Positions 34,202 through 46,200 are shown, counted from the stretch's first letter. The stretch is 64,000 nt of DNA from Homalodisca vitripennis (GCF_021130785.1 NC_060211.1:121779001-121843000); one strand, 5' to 3'. Made by a program: numbers and translations. The notes: generated from the letters alone by a model not told the origin.

Positions 34202-35658
34202 GGGGGTTCGGTAGGCCCTATCTTGCCAATGTTAAATGTACTATATTGATGACACGTTTTCTTAGAAACTATTGGAGATATCTGACTGAAATTTTTTACA
34301 CATTATATATGAGTTATGGTAAACACTTTAACACGGGAAATTTCTTTTAGCCATCTCTGATTTTTAATTACAATTTTTTTTTAAATGTATTTTTAAAAAT
34401 TTCGAATTTTTTAATACGTTTTTGGCATGTAAAATAAAAAATGAAAGCAATTATTTTAAAACCCCTGTGTTAAAGTTTAAATTATATCTCAATCAGCATG
34501 TAGTAAAAATATAAAGTCCATATCATTTATAGTTTCTGAGAAAACGGGTCATTTGTATAAAAATTTAAAGTTTTCGGCAAATCGCAAATAAAGTATAAAT
34601 AAACTTTTATTACCTGTATAAATAGGGGTTTAGTGCATTCCTGCACCATAGAATGGCTGGTCTGGGTCCTCCTCATCAAAAAATGCTTCTTCCAGCTTTC
34701 TTTTTGCACTTTCTCTTTGTTGTCTGGCTTTTTTCAATAAACTAGAAAGCATTCGCTCGGCTCGTAGTACACGTAATTTGTCCAGTTCACACATCACTGA
34801 GGTTGTATTATCAGTAACAGTCATTCCAAGTTCTTTTAGCACTAGACATCTAGTTTCATTGCCCTTATTAAAATTTAAAATGGCATCATAGACTCCAAAT
34901 TTTAGGGTTTTCAGGCCTACAAATACTGTTTTAGGTATTCGCGACCAAATCACTGCATTGACCGATTCGTTAGGGTTTTGTGACTTGCCATGAAGGCATT
35001 TCTTTAGTAGATTAGGGTCTGACAGATCCTGGAAAATAGGTTTTATGGCAGTCATAATAGCTTCAGGTATGTGCATGTGCTGACGGTGGTCATGTTTTTC
35101 TTTTTTGGCTATAGCTCGCTGGTATTTGCACCAACTGTCTTCACCTTTTTCACAAAGTCCGTGCTAGGGGGTTTCATTTGTGGATAACAGGTGAAAATAT
35201 TCAGCCTATATAGCTTTCTTCATTCCGTCCAAATTCCCAGAATTCCTTCTGATAGCCAAGCCGTAATATTTTTGTATAGCTAAGATGCGCTCATCGGTAA
35301 GTCCATCTCTTCCTCCAATAGTTTTTCCCATCAGAAAGAACATTTTTCTCACATTTCATTTTTAGTTTCCTAAGTCTTGAGCCCATGCGCTTTTGAACAT
35401 GTCCACAACACTCCAGTTTTTCAATCACACATTGGTCTCCATATGGCCTACTCTGACGAACTGTACTGAACGCACTTGAATCTCCGTCCCAAAGGGAAAA
35501 AACGTCATGCCATTGTCCTACATAAAGTTGAATAACTCCGTTTATATTTATAGTACAATAGTGGGAGTGGTATTAAATAAAAACTAAGATGCAGAGGGAT
35601 ACAAAAATGCAATAAAAAAATTACGATATTTTTGAAGACTTATGCCTACCGAACCCCC
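34202..35658 (-). mobile_element. Kolobok-like DNA transposon, internally deleted
   Basis: Perfect 15-base terminal inverted repeats (34202-34216, starting GGGGGTTCGGTAGGC, and 35644-35658) are each flanked by TTAA (34198-34201 and 35659-35662). TTAA duplications and G-rich termini are known features of the Kolobok superfamily. The coding part inside resembles the Mutator-like/Kolobok transposase C-terminus. At about 1457 bp it is too short for a full element. The DNA for the transposase N-terminal half is missing although both ends are intact, so this is a defective copy. Confidence 0.88.
34633..35550 (-). pseudogene. Kolobok/Mutator-like transposase, C-terminal half, broken
   Basis: Reading leftwards on the minus strand, W-D-G-D-S-S-A-F (near 35480, the probable catalytic Asp motif) is followed by R-P-Y-G-D-Q, I-E-K-L-E-C-C-G-H-V-Q-K-R, G-L-T-D-E-R-I and Y-Y-G-L-A-I-R-R-N-S-G. 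Then come C-E-K-G-E-D-S-W-C-K-Y-Q-R-A and, in the intact 148-codon part (34630-35076), K-S-Q-N-P-N-E-S-V-N-A-V-I-W-S-R, F-N-K-G-N and a terminal Y-G-A-G-M. This motif order is typical of the family. Damage includes a one-base frameshift near 35335 and in-frame TAG stops at 35206-35208 and 35164-35166, both explicable as single-base changes of Trp and Gln codons. The N-terminal half, which would include any THAP-type DNA-binding domain and the first catalytic residue, is absent. Confidence 0.85.
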
Positions 35659-35661
35659 TTA

Positions 35662-35664
<3 letters not shown>

Positions 35665-35702
<38 letters not shown>
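35665..35702. repeat. (TA)n microsatellite
   Basis: Starts directly after the right TTAA of the Kolobok-like element. Confidence 0.99.
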
Positions 35703-35706
<4 letters not shown>

Positions 35707-35847
35707 ATATTTTAATTTATATATTTGGTTAATTTTAAAGGTGGAAACTTTTATAACTAGTAGATATATTACATGATGTGGACAGACATGTTATATGTTA
35801 AGAAAGATGTCTGTAGAAAAGCAAGCACTTTAATAGAGGCTTAACCA

Positions 35848-35957
35848 AGTACGACAACTATAAGACAAGTTTGAGCACATGGTAAAGTGGGTGGCTAAAA
35901 ACTAAGGAGGGAACAGTTTAGCTCTAAGCCACTGAGTTCATGTTATATCATTTCTTG
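35848..35957. repeat. Duplicated block E, copy 3
   Basis: Shares 'gtttgagcacatggtaaagtgggtggctaaaa' and 'cagtttagctctaagccactg' with the other E copies (words split here for brevity). The minus-strand frame is open (..H-F-T-M-C-S-N-L-S-Y-S-C-R-T). Confidence 0.7.
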
Positions 35958-35969
35958 TAAGAGATTACC

Positions 35970-36680
35970 TCGACACTCATACATTGCTACTAATATATAT
36001 TGTTGTATGTTGATATATTATGATGTATGTATGGTATTTTTACCTGTTAATATTATATACAGAGATATTTATATTTGGTGTGCATAGAGAGTGATTTTAA
36101 GTCGAGTCTTTAAGTTTTCTTAAACTTTGAATTTAAAACACTAATTTTAATCTAAAATAACTATTTAAACGAAATTGAAACAAACTATACGCTGTAAAAA
36201 ACAATATTTTTTCTAAACCCTATAATAGTGCAATAATAAATATAAAAAAATTAAAATAATTATTTTTATGCAATTATAATAATTAAAGTGCCTTATCATG
36301 AAACGGGGAAAAAGGAACATACACATAGCATGGGATATTGAAAATTTGGAGATAATGGATAGGAGTTTTTTGAGAAAGTTGATAAATGTTATATTTTGCT
36401 TAAACATACGGAAATCATTGACGTTTTTTTTTTCAATTATGTAATAAAGCTTTTGTATGAAATTGATTTTGTATAAAATACACTTGTGAATAGACCTAAA
36501 CTACGAGTGCCTGAAGTGTGTCAAATTTAACGGGGTTTTAGATATATTCAAAAAATGTTATTATTTATAACTGTACGGATTTTACCCTCATTCATGAAGT
36601 ATTACTACTTTCGCATCTAAACAAGTATATGGGACTTCCTACATCCATGTACATGTGATTGTAAATGTGTATTTAGTATT
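35970..36680. other. AT-rich DNA, nothing recognised
   Basis: No gene, repeat block or transposon end is seen. Confidence 0.5.
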
Positions 36681-36689
36681 TAAATTAAC

Positions 36690-36755
36690 ACGCATGTATA
36701 TAAAACAAGCAATCTCAATATTCAACTGGAACGTTATAAAAGAACCAATCCTTCA
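36690..36755. repeat. Duplicated block G, copy 1
   Basis: 'acaagcaatctcaatattca' and following bases match 48610-48640 ('acccatctcaatattcaact..aac'). It lies downstream of E in both units. Confidence 0.5.
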
Positions 36756-36817
36756 AGCCTTTATTTTCCACGGTCTGAACATAATTTCTAATTTCTTCAG
36801 GAAAAAAGGTATTTCAC

Positions 36818-36820
<3 letters not shown>

Positions 36821-36868
<48 letters not shown>
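36821..36868. repeat. (TA)n microsatellite
   Basis: About 48 bases of TA. Confidence 0.99.
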
Positions 36869-36875
<7 letters not shown>

Positions 36876-36899
36876 AACTTTATAACTTTATTTTTTATA

Positions 36900-37900
36900 T
36901 ATATTTATATTTTTTTTGCATCAATGTAAATTAAGAGTGGACTTCTAAAATCATCAACAATACAAGCTAAAACTAAAGCTTAATCCTTTGAGTGGAAAAG
37001 TGAGTTTCTGAACCTTAAGTTCTCAGAAGTCCGACGAAACGTTAACTTGTTAATTACTGGTATACTACATAACCTGGATGAAATCTGGAATTCGTTAATG
37101 TATCTTTAATAAAATAATTATTGGTCGAGATATTTTTTGTATTTTTAGTAATATTTTTCCATATATCTTACAAAATTATGAATAAAATTAAGTCAATCGT
37201 CTGTACATTACAACTTTAGAGTTCTGAGCCGTGTTAACATTTACCGTGTGTTCAAAAGCAGAATTTCTGTTATTCTTATTATATACGTATAAGTAGTATC
37301 TTCTCTTCATATTCATTTGATATTTATACTTCAGGTTATATAAAATCCGGAACTAAATTTTAATAAACTACAAGTTAAGATCGCCAACATATAATAAGTT
37401 CCATAAAATAGTTTACGGTTTAATTAAAATTGTTTATCATAAAAATTAAAATTAGCTATAACACTTTTAACTCTTTAGAAGTAAAACATTGAGCTTTATA
37501 TTTCATAGGTTATTTATTAATTAACTAAGAATTATGGGACTAACCTACATCTTAGCATAAAGATCAAAGAGAGCCACGATTCGTAATAGATATTTCAACA
37601 TAACATTTTATATACTGATACTGAATGAATTTGTCAGAAACAGTCGGACAACACAAACACATAAATTACACGTTGAAATCGTTGAGCCTTCCGTATGACA
37701 TATCCATTGCACAACTGTACAAACACATACATCATTTTCCACCCACAAAAGTTTTTAATTTTACTAACCATAGAACATACTCTCAATTACGCGTCTATCC
37801 ACAAGAGAAATTTCGAATCGTCGAAGGTTTTCGGTAATGAATAAAAATTCACCTATATAAAAATATAAAGAATTTAATAATGTGATAATGTAGTAATTAT
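36900..37900. other. AT-rich DNA, nothing recognised
   Basis: A 70-codon frame at 37625-37837 has no domain resemblance. Confidence 0.5.
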
Positions 37901-37903
37901 ACA

Positions 37904-37906
<3 letters not shown>

Positions 37907-37945
<39 letters not shown>
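37907..37945. repeat. (TA)n microsatellite
   Basis: About 39 bases of TA. Confidence 0.99.
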
Positions 37946-37946
<1 letters not shown>

Positions 37947-38235
37947 TATAATTTTATAGGTGAATTTTATAGGAGGTTTATATGCTATGTCCATTGAAAT
38001 AACTCACTAACAGGCGGCGCTTCAAAATATTAAAGTTATCAAAGCGCCAACAAAATATTATAATCTCCAATTCGAGAAAGGTACGTATATAAATAGCCAA
38101 ACATGATTTGAAGGGGCCAAACAAGTTTTGATGCATATTCGTCTTTAAAATTAATGTTTTGTTGAATTTATTGCTTAAGTGTTAGACCACTAATTTATAG
38201 TAAACTATGTAGTACGTGTGTGACATGTGTACGTG

Positions 38236-38396
38236 TGAGTATAATGGCTATAAAAATACACTCTTGACAGATTTTGTTGATCGTGGCAACAAGGTATACT
38301 CTACATCGGCGTTGGAGATATACTTCACTTGAACCAGACACGCTCATACACGAGCAAAGCTTACGAAAAGCGTGCGATGCGGCGGAAAATAGCTAG
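38236..38396 (+). mobile_element. Probable Helitron 3' terminal fragment
   Basis: A GC-richer stretch ends '..cacgagcaaagc..', '..aaaagcgtgcgatgcggcgg', 'aaaatagCTAG|T'. Insect Helitrons characteristically end with a GC-rich subterminal stretch, a short A-rich spacer and CTRR, inserted before a T. The 5' end (expected A|TC) was not found upstream, and no helicase coding sequence is present, so this is a fragment or a short non-autonomous copy. Confidence 0.45.
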
Positions 38397-38834
38397 TAGT
38401 GTATAAACATAACATTTAACCAAAATGCATTTTGAGTATTCATTACTTGGTGCTAGTAATCTCCTTAAGTGTAATAATAAGTATGTGTAGAAGTGCATAC
38501 AAATGTATTTATTTAAAAAGGTTGTTTGAAAACTGGCATGAGGCTGTTTACTAGTTGACTGCGGCATACGCCTTACGGTTCTATGGCTGGTGTTATCCAG
38601 TGTAGAACAGCACTTTAAGGTGTTTACTACATGAATTATAAGTGGACAGTAACAAAATATTAGAGATGTAATAAAATAGCTAGTATAAAATTATTTTGTA
38701 CGATTTTCTTTTATTGATTGACAACGCAATAAATCTTAACCCTTAAAAGGAAAGCAAAATAAAAGGTAGTATATACTTGTAGCAATCTGATCAATAAACG
38801 GGTTTATGACGACAGTCCCTGTTTGTGACTGCAG

Positions 38835-38924
38835 TTAGATGATGCCTATCAAACTTGGCCGGGTTCCAGTCGAGTGTATTGTCTGCCTTGTGTCCCGCTT
38901 CAAAGGCTGGACGGGTCAAGAAAT
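38835..38924 (+). CDS. Candidate 90-nt exon
   Basis: Acceptor-like 'cctgtttgtgactgcag' is followed by a GC-rich open frame (L-D-D-A-Y-Q-T-W-P-G-S-S-R-V-Y-C-L-P-C-V) up to a GTATGC donor at 38925. The length is a multiple of three. Without splicing the frame runs to a TAA about 10 codons later. It lies 440 bases from the Helitron end, so it may be transposon-associated. The family is not recognised. Confidence 0.25.
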
Positions 38925-38929
38925 GTATG

Positions 38930-39520
38930 CTATTATACAAAAATATAACTTCTCTATTTCATAAATAGAAATAATCACTTTCATAGAAAATCTAAATATT
39001 TTCATGAAAATCACAAACCTATAGGGATTGAAAAAAGGTTGCAACCTTATAAGATGTTTTCTTGTGGTTATTGAACTTCCAATTGTTCTAGAAAGATCAA
39101 ATTCCCACTATACATTTCTCGTAGTTTTAAAAGTTTAAATGAGATTGTAATCCATAAAAGAACTACGTATCTGTTTTTCAACTTGCTAATATCAATTAAT
39201 GGTGAAATTTGACAGACCTTTAATGTTCGTTATACTCTAGTAACACTAAAAGCACTAGGGCAGTTTTGGACTGGGTTTAGTTTAAAATTACTAGAATTAA
39301 TCGAGTTATGACTGAAGTATAATTTTCAGAACAATATATTTATATAATTTCTTGAATCATATTTTCTAAACCTACGAGCTTATATATTTTCTTGATTAGT
39401 GCAGCAATGTGAACGCAAGGCAATCCATGCTATTCGCTATGTTGAAATGAGGGTCTGAAATAAAAAAAACTGTTTATAAAAGAAGCGACACTTTATAGAC
39501 AAGGAAAAATGTCAAGGCTC
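38930..39520. other. AT-rich DNA, nothing recognised
   Basis: No gene or clear repeat is seen. Confidence 0.5.
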
Positions 39521-39527
39521 TTAAACA

Positions 39528-39635
39528 TGGTAAAACAAATAAGAACCAAGTTTTAGCAGATGGCCTAGTGGGCGGCTAACAACTAAGTAGGAAACAGTTT
39601 AGCTCTAAGCCACTGAAGTCCTGTTCTGACAAATT
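39528..39635. repeat. Duplicated block E, copy 4 (most decayed frame)
   Basis: Keeps 'gcagatggcctagtgggcgg' and 'cagtttagctctaagccact'. The minus-strand frame has stops (CAC TAG, TGC TAA), unlike the other four copies. Confidence 0.65.
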
Positions 39636-39644
39636 TTGTTCTGT

Positions 39645-40975
39645 TAGTATAGAGCGATTGATATTAGGTGTATGTGGGAGAGAATTGTGTTTCACACTTA
39701 TTAACATTGGAATCTTGATTCATAATAGTGTTATACATGCGTAAGTGCCTTTGTTTGTTTTTGTTTTTTTACGTATAAACTATCCAACCAATTATATTTC
39801 AATTAGACACGAAAATTCTAAGTACCTACAATGAACATTAACCTCTTCTTTTTTCGTAAATACATTTGGGCTAGGCCCTACTGGTCTTTAAATCAGCAAA
39901 AAATACCATATTAGTCCCTAAAGTTTTGGAATGTAATTTCAAAGGTTCAGTTAAATATATTCAAATGTTTTGTTTAAACACTTTATTAAGACAGCACGAT
40001 CATATATTTAATTTTTTTTACAAATATTTTCAATACATTCACATTTACAGGCAGAAAACATAACAAAAGTAACAGTACTTATTGTTTAAAAATTATGATA
40101 ACGAGGCAAACAATTTATTTATTCTGAGTCACAAAGCAATACACCAGACACTAAATGCAATGTTTAAGACAGAAAATTGTCGAGGTGACATCGCATCCAT
40201 TTATAACTGATGAGATATACGCTACTGATTAGGTATACAAATACTGATGTAATTACTAGACTAAGCCGAGGAACTTTTATGAAATAGCGAACATGGAAAG
40301 GGAAGAAGAAACTTTACTGTATCATGTATTAGGTTTACATATATACAACAACTGTCATAATGTAAGTATTTAAATGAATTAGTATTATTAATATTGACTT
40401 TAGTTTTTAATTTCCAATACCGATATTAATTATCCATACAGTTAAGAAAACTATACTGTTTTGAATCCAACGACATTACAAAATTATATAGAGGTCTATT
40501 TATACTTTTTTCTCGGGGCAAAATAGCAAACTAAAATTTTGCGTTGGAAATATAAGTATTTTCATGTAGAAGTGCAAACGCTGAAATAAGAATTACGCAT
40601 TGAAATTGAGTGCGATGTCGCCGTTATGTGCTAATACATACCCTAATGCTTAATTAAAATAATTAATAAAATCCAATACAGCAAAATATTACACAGTAAA
40701 ATACAATGTGTTTTTCTACATTTTACACTAATAAATTAAACAACATCTAAAATAACGGATTTATTCCTACTATACAATAAACTAATTAAGTGATCCTCTC
40801 ATAAATTCGGAAATACATGACAATAGAAATGGCATTAATTGTATTAAAACGTTTGGGAATAAAGGACACTAATTTTGAACCAATAAATGTTTTAAAAGTT
40901 CTATTGTGATGGAACTTATATAATTAATTAAATTCTGTAAAAACACATTAAATATGATTGTAAATGTAAACTTAA
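39645..40975. other. AT-rich DNA, nothing recognised
   Basis: No gene, repeat block or transposon end is seen. Confidence 0.5.
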
Positions 40976-40984
40976 TTATGAATT

Positions 40985-41110
40985 TTACTTTGTTCACAGT
41001 CAGTATTAGCAATGAAATTTGTAAACATATACTCGTATTGTTGAAAAAGACTAACAAGACTGGTCTACGTTTTGTTGAACAGTTACATATTAATGAGGGC
41101 ATTTCAAGGT
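40985..41110. repeat. Duplicated block F, copy 3 (partial)
   Basis: 'aacaagactggtctacgttt' and 'tgttgaacagttacatatta' match 48240-48285 and, less well, 20745-20790. It follows E copy 4 as expected. Overlapping open frames on both strands (40954-41172 plus, 40869-41114 minus) are not conserved in the other copies. Confidence 0.5.
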
Positions 41111-41199
41111 ACAACGCCGTAGCAAAGGCTTTTCATATTTGCAATTTCATGAAGCCCACCTGGCGTGTTTGAATATAGATGATTTTTGCGAATATTCAA

Positions 41200-42210
41200 A
41201 TACAATTGTATCATAATTTGTCTTTTTTGTTTTTTATTGTCGTATTGATATTGTGTTTATTAATAATGTATACATGCATACACACAAGACACGTTATTGA
41301 AGGTAATAATAATATAACAAAATATAAAATATTAATAAATCACCTTATGAATTGTAATTTAATATTGCGCTTGATTTTGTAAAATGTACATCCATATAAA
41401 CTAAGCAACCAAACTAATTATTCAATAGCAGCACAATAAAATGAGCAAGGCATTATTTTCCGTGAGATCTAGTGAAAAGTGGTTTATTAGAAGTGTCGAC
41501 GCAACTTCCACGGTTGACTTGAAATCGTGTATAATTTAAATGAGATATTTTCTGCAGTAGCCAATGCAGGTTAAAATATAATGTCAGTGGCATAATTTAG
41601 CTAAATAAGATTAATTGTTCTTGACCCACTAATATTTGTAGCATAGAATGGCACATTGCAACTCTGTATATTCTAATATAATCCTACCATTGTTTACATT
41701 ACGTTCCTCTTCCTCAGACTATACTTGGTTACACTGATGATAATATTACACCCTATTATGTCCTGTTTCACATATATTTTGCCACATTTACTGCACTATA
41801 CTAATATGTAATGAATAAATGGCTGTCTAGTCTTATGTATATAAAAAGCATATTGCTATCACATTTTATACTGCTTTATCTTGGTCGGATACATTTTAGT
41901 CTTTTTTGCCAGCCGAATATTGCAGTAATTTGTCATGATTAATAAGTTAGTCACAATCAGCATAGACGGAGTTTTCATTACTATTATGGCTACTAAAAAA
42001 ATAGTTTTCTTACAGTTTACTAGGCTCCTTATTGAACTAATTCTTACTGTTGGAATAAACTTAAGAGTACTTTGGAACTTTGAAGCATGAGCGTCCTAAC
42101 TGATAAAGTTCGTCGACAACTTTAAGACGAAGTTTTCAATAATATAATGCACCCTAAAGCACTAAAAAGTTTCAACAATTTATTAAGAAAAACTTTTAAT
42201 CATCGCACAC
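41200..42210. other. AT-rich DNA, nothing recognised
   Basis: No gene or repeat block is seen. Confidence 0.5.
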
Positions 42211-42219
42211 TTGTACCTC

Positions 42220-42350
42220 AAATACTCTTAAGTGATGTTGACAAGCCCAGAAGCGTTGATGTCTTAGCAGTATTTACAGTAAAGTCACAAACCACACGCG
42301 CGCTCTGAAAGATTGATTGCTTTCGGTTCTCTAACTGGTCCACGGCCGTA
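42220..42350 (-). repeat. Inverted copy of the 28750-28930 segment
   Basis: Reverse-complement match with about one mismatch in six by eye. On this strand the frame Q-S-I-F-Q-S-A-R-V-V-C-D-F-T-V-N continues open for about 38 codons to TGA, whereas the other copy is interrupted. No terminal inverted repeats or target duplications were spotted. Confidence 0.6.
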
Positions 42351-42359
42351 TTAATCACC

Positions 42360-43950
42360 CTTGTTACTCTGTTTTGATTTTATAAAAAGTAAAATAAAAA
42401 TCTAATAGTAAAAGTAAAAATAAAATATAAAATATTAGATATTCTTATTCTTCTTAGGTAGTTGAAAAACTAACTTAAACAGTATGATATTTTAAGCTCA
42501 GGTCTTTATGTCAGTTATTACAAAATACCAAAATTTCCAGGAAACGTAAAGTACCTTTATCCTTACAATCTTTTCTTACATAAAATGGTTTCATAAATAA
42601 AATAAATAACATACGTTTTTAATATTTTACGTTTACCATTTAAATTTTCATACCGTTTTTTACGATAGCTAAATTTTGAAATATATAAATTAATTCTACT
42701 CGTGTTTACTTAGGACAACATTGTAATTAATTTAAATGTATTTATTAATTTTTTTGGGCGTATTAATATATTTATTTAGAATATAAATGTATTTCTTTAC
42801 CATTTCAATTTCAAATCTGTATAATAAGGAAATACTAGAAATTTTAAGATAGTAGTTTTATAATAATGAAATTTTGCAATGAAATACAATATTTAAATGT
42901 TAAAATTATGCATTGTTATAAAGAAAAAACCGTGTTGGACTTGTATACCAATGCTCCATATACATTAAAGCACGCATTGAGAAAAATTATATGTTTAAAA
43001 AGAAAATAGCTTTCGTCCTCAAACACTTTAAAATAAAGTTTGATATTCAGTATGTCTCCCTTGATTCCGAACGACCTATTTATTTATTTCCCACTATTAC
43101 TACGGTTACTTTCAAAGACAAAGTTTGCGTCAAGTTATCCATAGCGGCCGTAATTTTTTTCCGAGCTGTTCTTATGGATGCACGACTAAGAAATACAGGT
43201 AGTTTTTTTTTCAGGATTCAACAAAAGAAATATGTTAACAGAGTCTGGAGATATTGCTTATTACGCGAAAGCCTTTTTTTCCAATGTATATTGGGTATTT
43301 ATACTTAATTAATTGTCATCTTCAATGTAAATCACCATTATGGTGATTAATATAAATTTTTGTGATATTTAATTATTAATTTTACAAATACATTTTTGGA
43401 CGTATTGGAAACAACTGGATACAGCTGAAGAATGCACAATAACTACATTTTAAGAGTAGAGAGATTCGTATACTCAAATTAAATCGTACATAGGAGTATC
43501 ATATACTAAAAACATATATAAAAGTAGTCCTTCATTACATTACAATTTATTATAGATAATATTTCAACGAAAAAATGTAACACACAGATTAAACTTTGAA
43601 TTTATCTGAATTCAAAGTTATTTAAGAATTTGATAGTGATAATTTAGTAGCATATTCTACGTCGATGATTTTGAGCTACTAAATGTTAAACCATAAACTA
43701 AAACGTAACTTTATCACGAAATACAGTTCATGAAAAACTAACGACGTACAGGTAAAAATAAATAATCGTAGCTAACATCCCTAGCTATATTTACGAAAAT
43801 AGTTTCTGCACTAACATAAAAGACTGCCATTCTATAAATAAAAAAAATCTAAAACACATATATGGTCTCTCGATAAATAGTAGGCAGTAACACTCAGAAA
43901 ATAGGATGATTTTTTACACATATTAACGAAAACTAAAAACTTACATCAAT
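42360..43950. other. AT-rich DNA with one 105-codon chance-like frame
   Basis: The plus-strand frame at 42991-43308 is long for this composition. It includes a slightly GC-richer part (43060-43190) and a T9-CAG acceptor-like site at 43201-43213. No domain, block match or conserved motif is recognised, so I do not call it a gene. Confidence 0.4.
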
Positions 43951-43960
43951 ATTGTACATA

Positions 43961-44100
43961 CAGGGAGAGAAAAGGGAGCAACGATGGTCGATAATAAAGT
44001 TTGTAACAAAATTAAGGAACTTCTACAGGGCTGCTAAACAATACTTTAGTTCATAACAAGTTAGATGACGTCTGCTAGAAATGGATGATACTCTCTATGT
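43961..44100 (-). repeat. Duplicated block C, copy 5
   Basis: The minus-strand acceptor-like tgtttagcag is kept but the frame has a TAG at the second codon (L-stop-K-F-L-N-F-V-T-N-F). Similarity to the 31.0 kb copy continues to about 44200. Confidence 0.6.
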
Positions 44101-44269
44101 GACAGGATGTCTATAAATAAGAGCCTTTGCCAGTAATAATTTTAAAATTTACGAGTAAATACATTGTAAAAAGACCTTCTATTATTATAACCTCGCTCAA
44201 CATTTACATTTAATCAATCCTTCCCACCATAGCTATGCTAGGTGTTGAAAACACCATATTTTGTTACCC

Positions 44270-44450
44270 AAAAAGATTGGATCGCTAACATAATCTGAGC
44301 CTCAATTTGAGATTCTCATTTGAAAGATCTTTATTCTATTTCTGCCAGTCGTGAGGGGTGCACCGATTCCTAGGGTTTGATTACCAGTGGTATTTGTGGT
44401 TGGTACTTTTCCATTCCAAATAATTCAACATGTTCTGATCATAGAAGAAA
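44270..44450. repeat. Duplicated block M, copy 2 (frame broken)
   Basis: Aligns with 31985-32235 with several indels. The corresponding minus-strand frame contains TAG and TAA codons, so it would be a pseudo-copy if block M is an exon. A 29-base piece of block N lies just before it (44212-44240). Confidence 0.55.
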
Positions 44451-44459
44451 TTAACAATA

Positions 44460-45215
44460 ACTAATTACCCTTGCTACCAATGTGGGCTTTTTGCAGAAGG
44501 CAGTTTACCGCAGTGCAAGAAATTTAATTTTAAAACCTTAGATATATTTCGTGAGTTTAATCACCCCACGGTTCAATCTAGTTGTAGCGCGCGTTCAATG
44601 ATAGGGTACAACTGTAACAGTGGTCTTTGATCAAATGTCCTTCCACTGGATGTAAAAATCGTAAAATGTAAGCTTATCACTAACTAAAGGGCATTTAATT
44701 GCCTTCCTTGTTCTAGTATTTATTAATCAGGTCGTTATCTGGCCGTGAAATAAAGAGATTTTTATGGTAGTACAATGTATTATGATATGTTTGTTGGACA
44801 GAGTTGGTGAATGTGGTAGTAGCATCGAGGTCTTCGTTAACGACATCCTTTAGAAATACTCTCGCCGAGGTAAAACGATGCTTCTAGTAATTATTTCAGG
44901 GTATTAATAAGTATTCAGACACAATTAAATTAACCCGTAATTACTTGTTTGCAGTTTGAATCTATTAAGGAATTACAACCCGTTAAAATTGGATCGACTT
45001 ACCGCAACCATGTGCTAATTTCTTAATTATATCAAATTGGTTTTTTATTAGTTATAAACAGCATTTATTGTATTATTAATTTAGTTAATCAAATGTATTG
45101 TCTAAATTTGATATGCGTGTTACAATAAAGGGCTTGAGACAATAAAATTTTGAAAAATAATAATAATTTTAAAATAGTACTTCTTCATACTGTTTGATGA
45201 GTCATATTTATTGAA
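44460..45215. other. AT-rich DNA, nothing recognised
   Basis: No gene or repeat block is seen. Confidence 0.5.
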
Positions 45216-45220
45216 AATTG

Positions 45221-45268
45221 TGGCGTGCGTGCGCGTGCGTGCGTGCGTGTGTGTATGTGTGCGTGCTT
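45221..45268. repeat. (GT/GC) mixed simple repeat
   Basis: Alternating purine-pyrimidine 'gcgtgcgtgtgtgtatgtgt' type tract. Confidence 0.95.
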
Positions 45269-45279
45269 GTAGTTTTATA

Positions 45280-46200
45280 CTAAGCCATACGGGTCATATT
45301 CTTTTGTTTGAATATAAACCACTCTTCTTTCATTATAAAAATGAGTATATTGCTATTGTTTCCTGGTCTTTTCATTTATTTGTGAATTCAATCTAGAAAT
45401 ACATAATTACAGTAACTAATTATTCTCTATTTGTGGATAGATAATAAGTGATTTTTTTATGATTTTTAACTACTTACCCGTTAAAAGGTTTTAGAGAAAG
45501 TATTAAATAAGATAGCTTTAGGAATTATAAAAATTACACAAATGTGTTATACCATAGGAAAGCTGCGTCGAAACGTGATTTTTAGTTTCTTCAAACCATG
45601 TATAATAGAGCGTAATAAAGTAGTAAGCATGTAGATCATTTAATTTTAAGTAATACAATATCTGAAAGGATTAAAATAATTATTAGAGCTTTTATTAAAA
45701 GAATATTTTGTAACATTTATTATAACTATAAAAATAAATGTTGTTGAAAACCATTCTTACATGAAAACTGTCTATATAAATGTCGGGGAAATGTCCTGTC
45801 CACAATATTGTAATTGTTTAGGAATGTTTTAATTTGTTTAGTTTGTATCATAATATTGTTTATCGTCACACACAAAAAGGACTGTTAACTTCACTAAAAA
45901 TAATATCTACTTTAATAATGTCTAAAAGTTATCTTTGAAATGTGTTTAAAATAACTAAATGAGATATACGGAATATATTAAATTCTTAAAATACAAAAAA
46001 AATATTTTTAAGAACGCAGAGATAGGCTTGTTTAATAAATAGTTTTTCAGCTCATATACATTATAGTCCTCGTTGAAATAGTATAAAGTAATTATATATT
46101 TGTTAGGCTTTTGGAAGCGTATGTAGAGGTTAAGATCATTTGCTATTTTGATGGACTTTGATTTTAAGGTAGCTATGTGGACTTTACTGGTGCAGAAAGT
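45280..46200. other. AT-rich DNA, nothing recognised
   Basis: An 85-codon minus-strand frame (45955-46212) has AT-driven composition and no domain. Confidence 0.5.

Noticed and set aside
38860..38885. Possible tRNA B box (gggttccagtcgag)
   Set aside because: It deviates from the GGTTCGANNCC consensus and no A box or cloverleaf fits around it.
42991..43308. 105-codon plus-strand frame
   Set aside because: No recognisable motif and no duplicate. The T9-CAG site is too close to the GT before it to be an intron.
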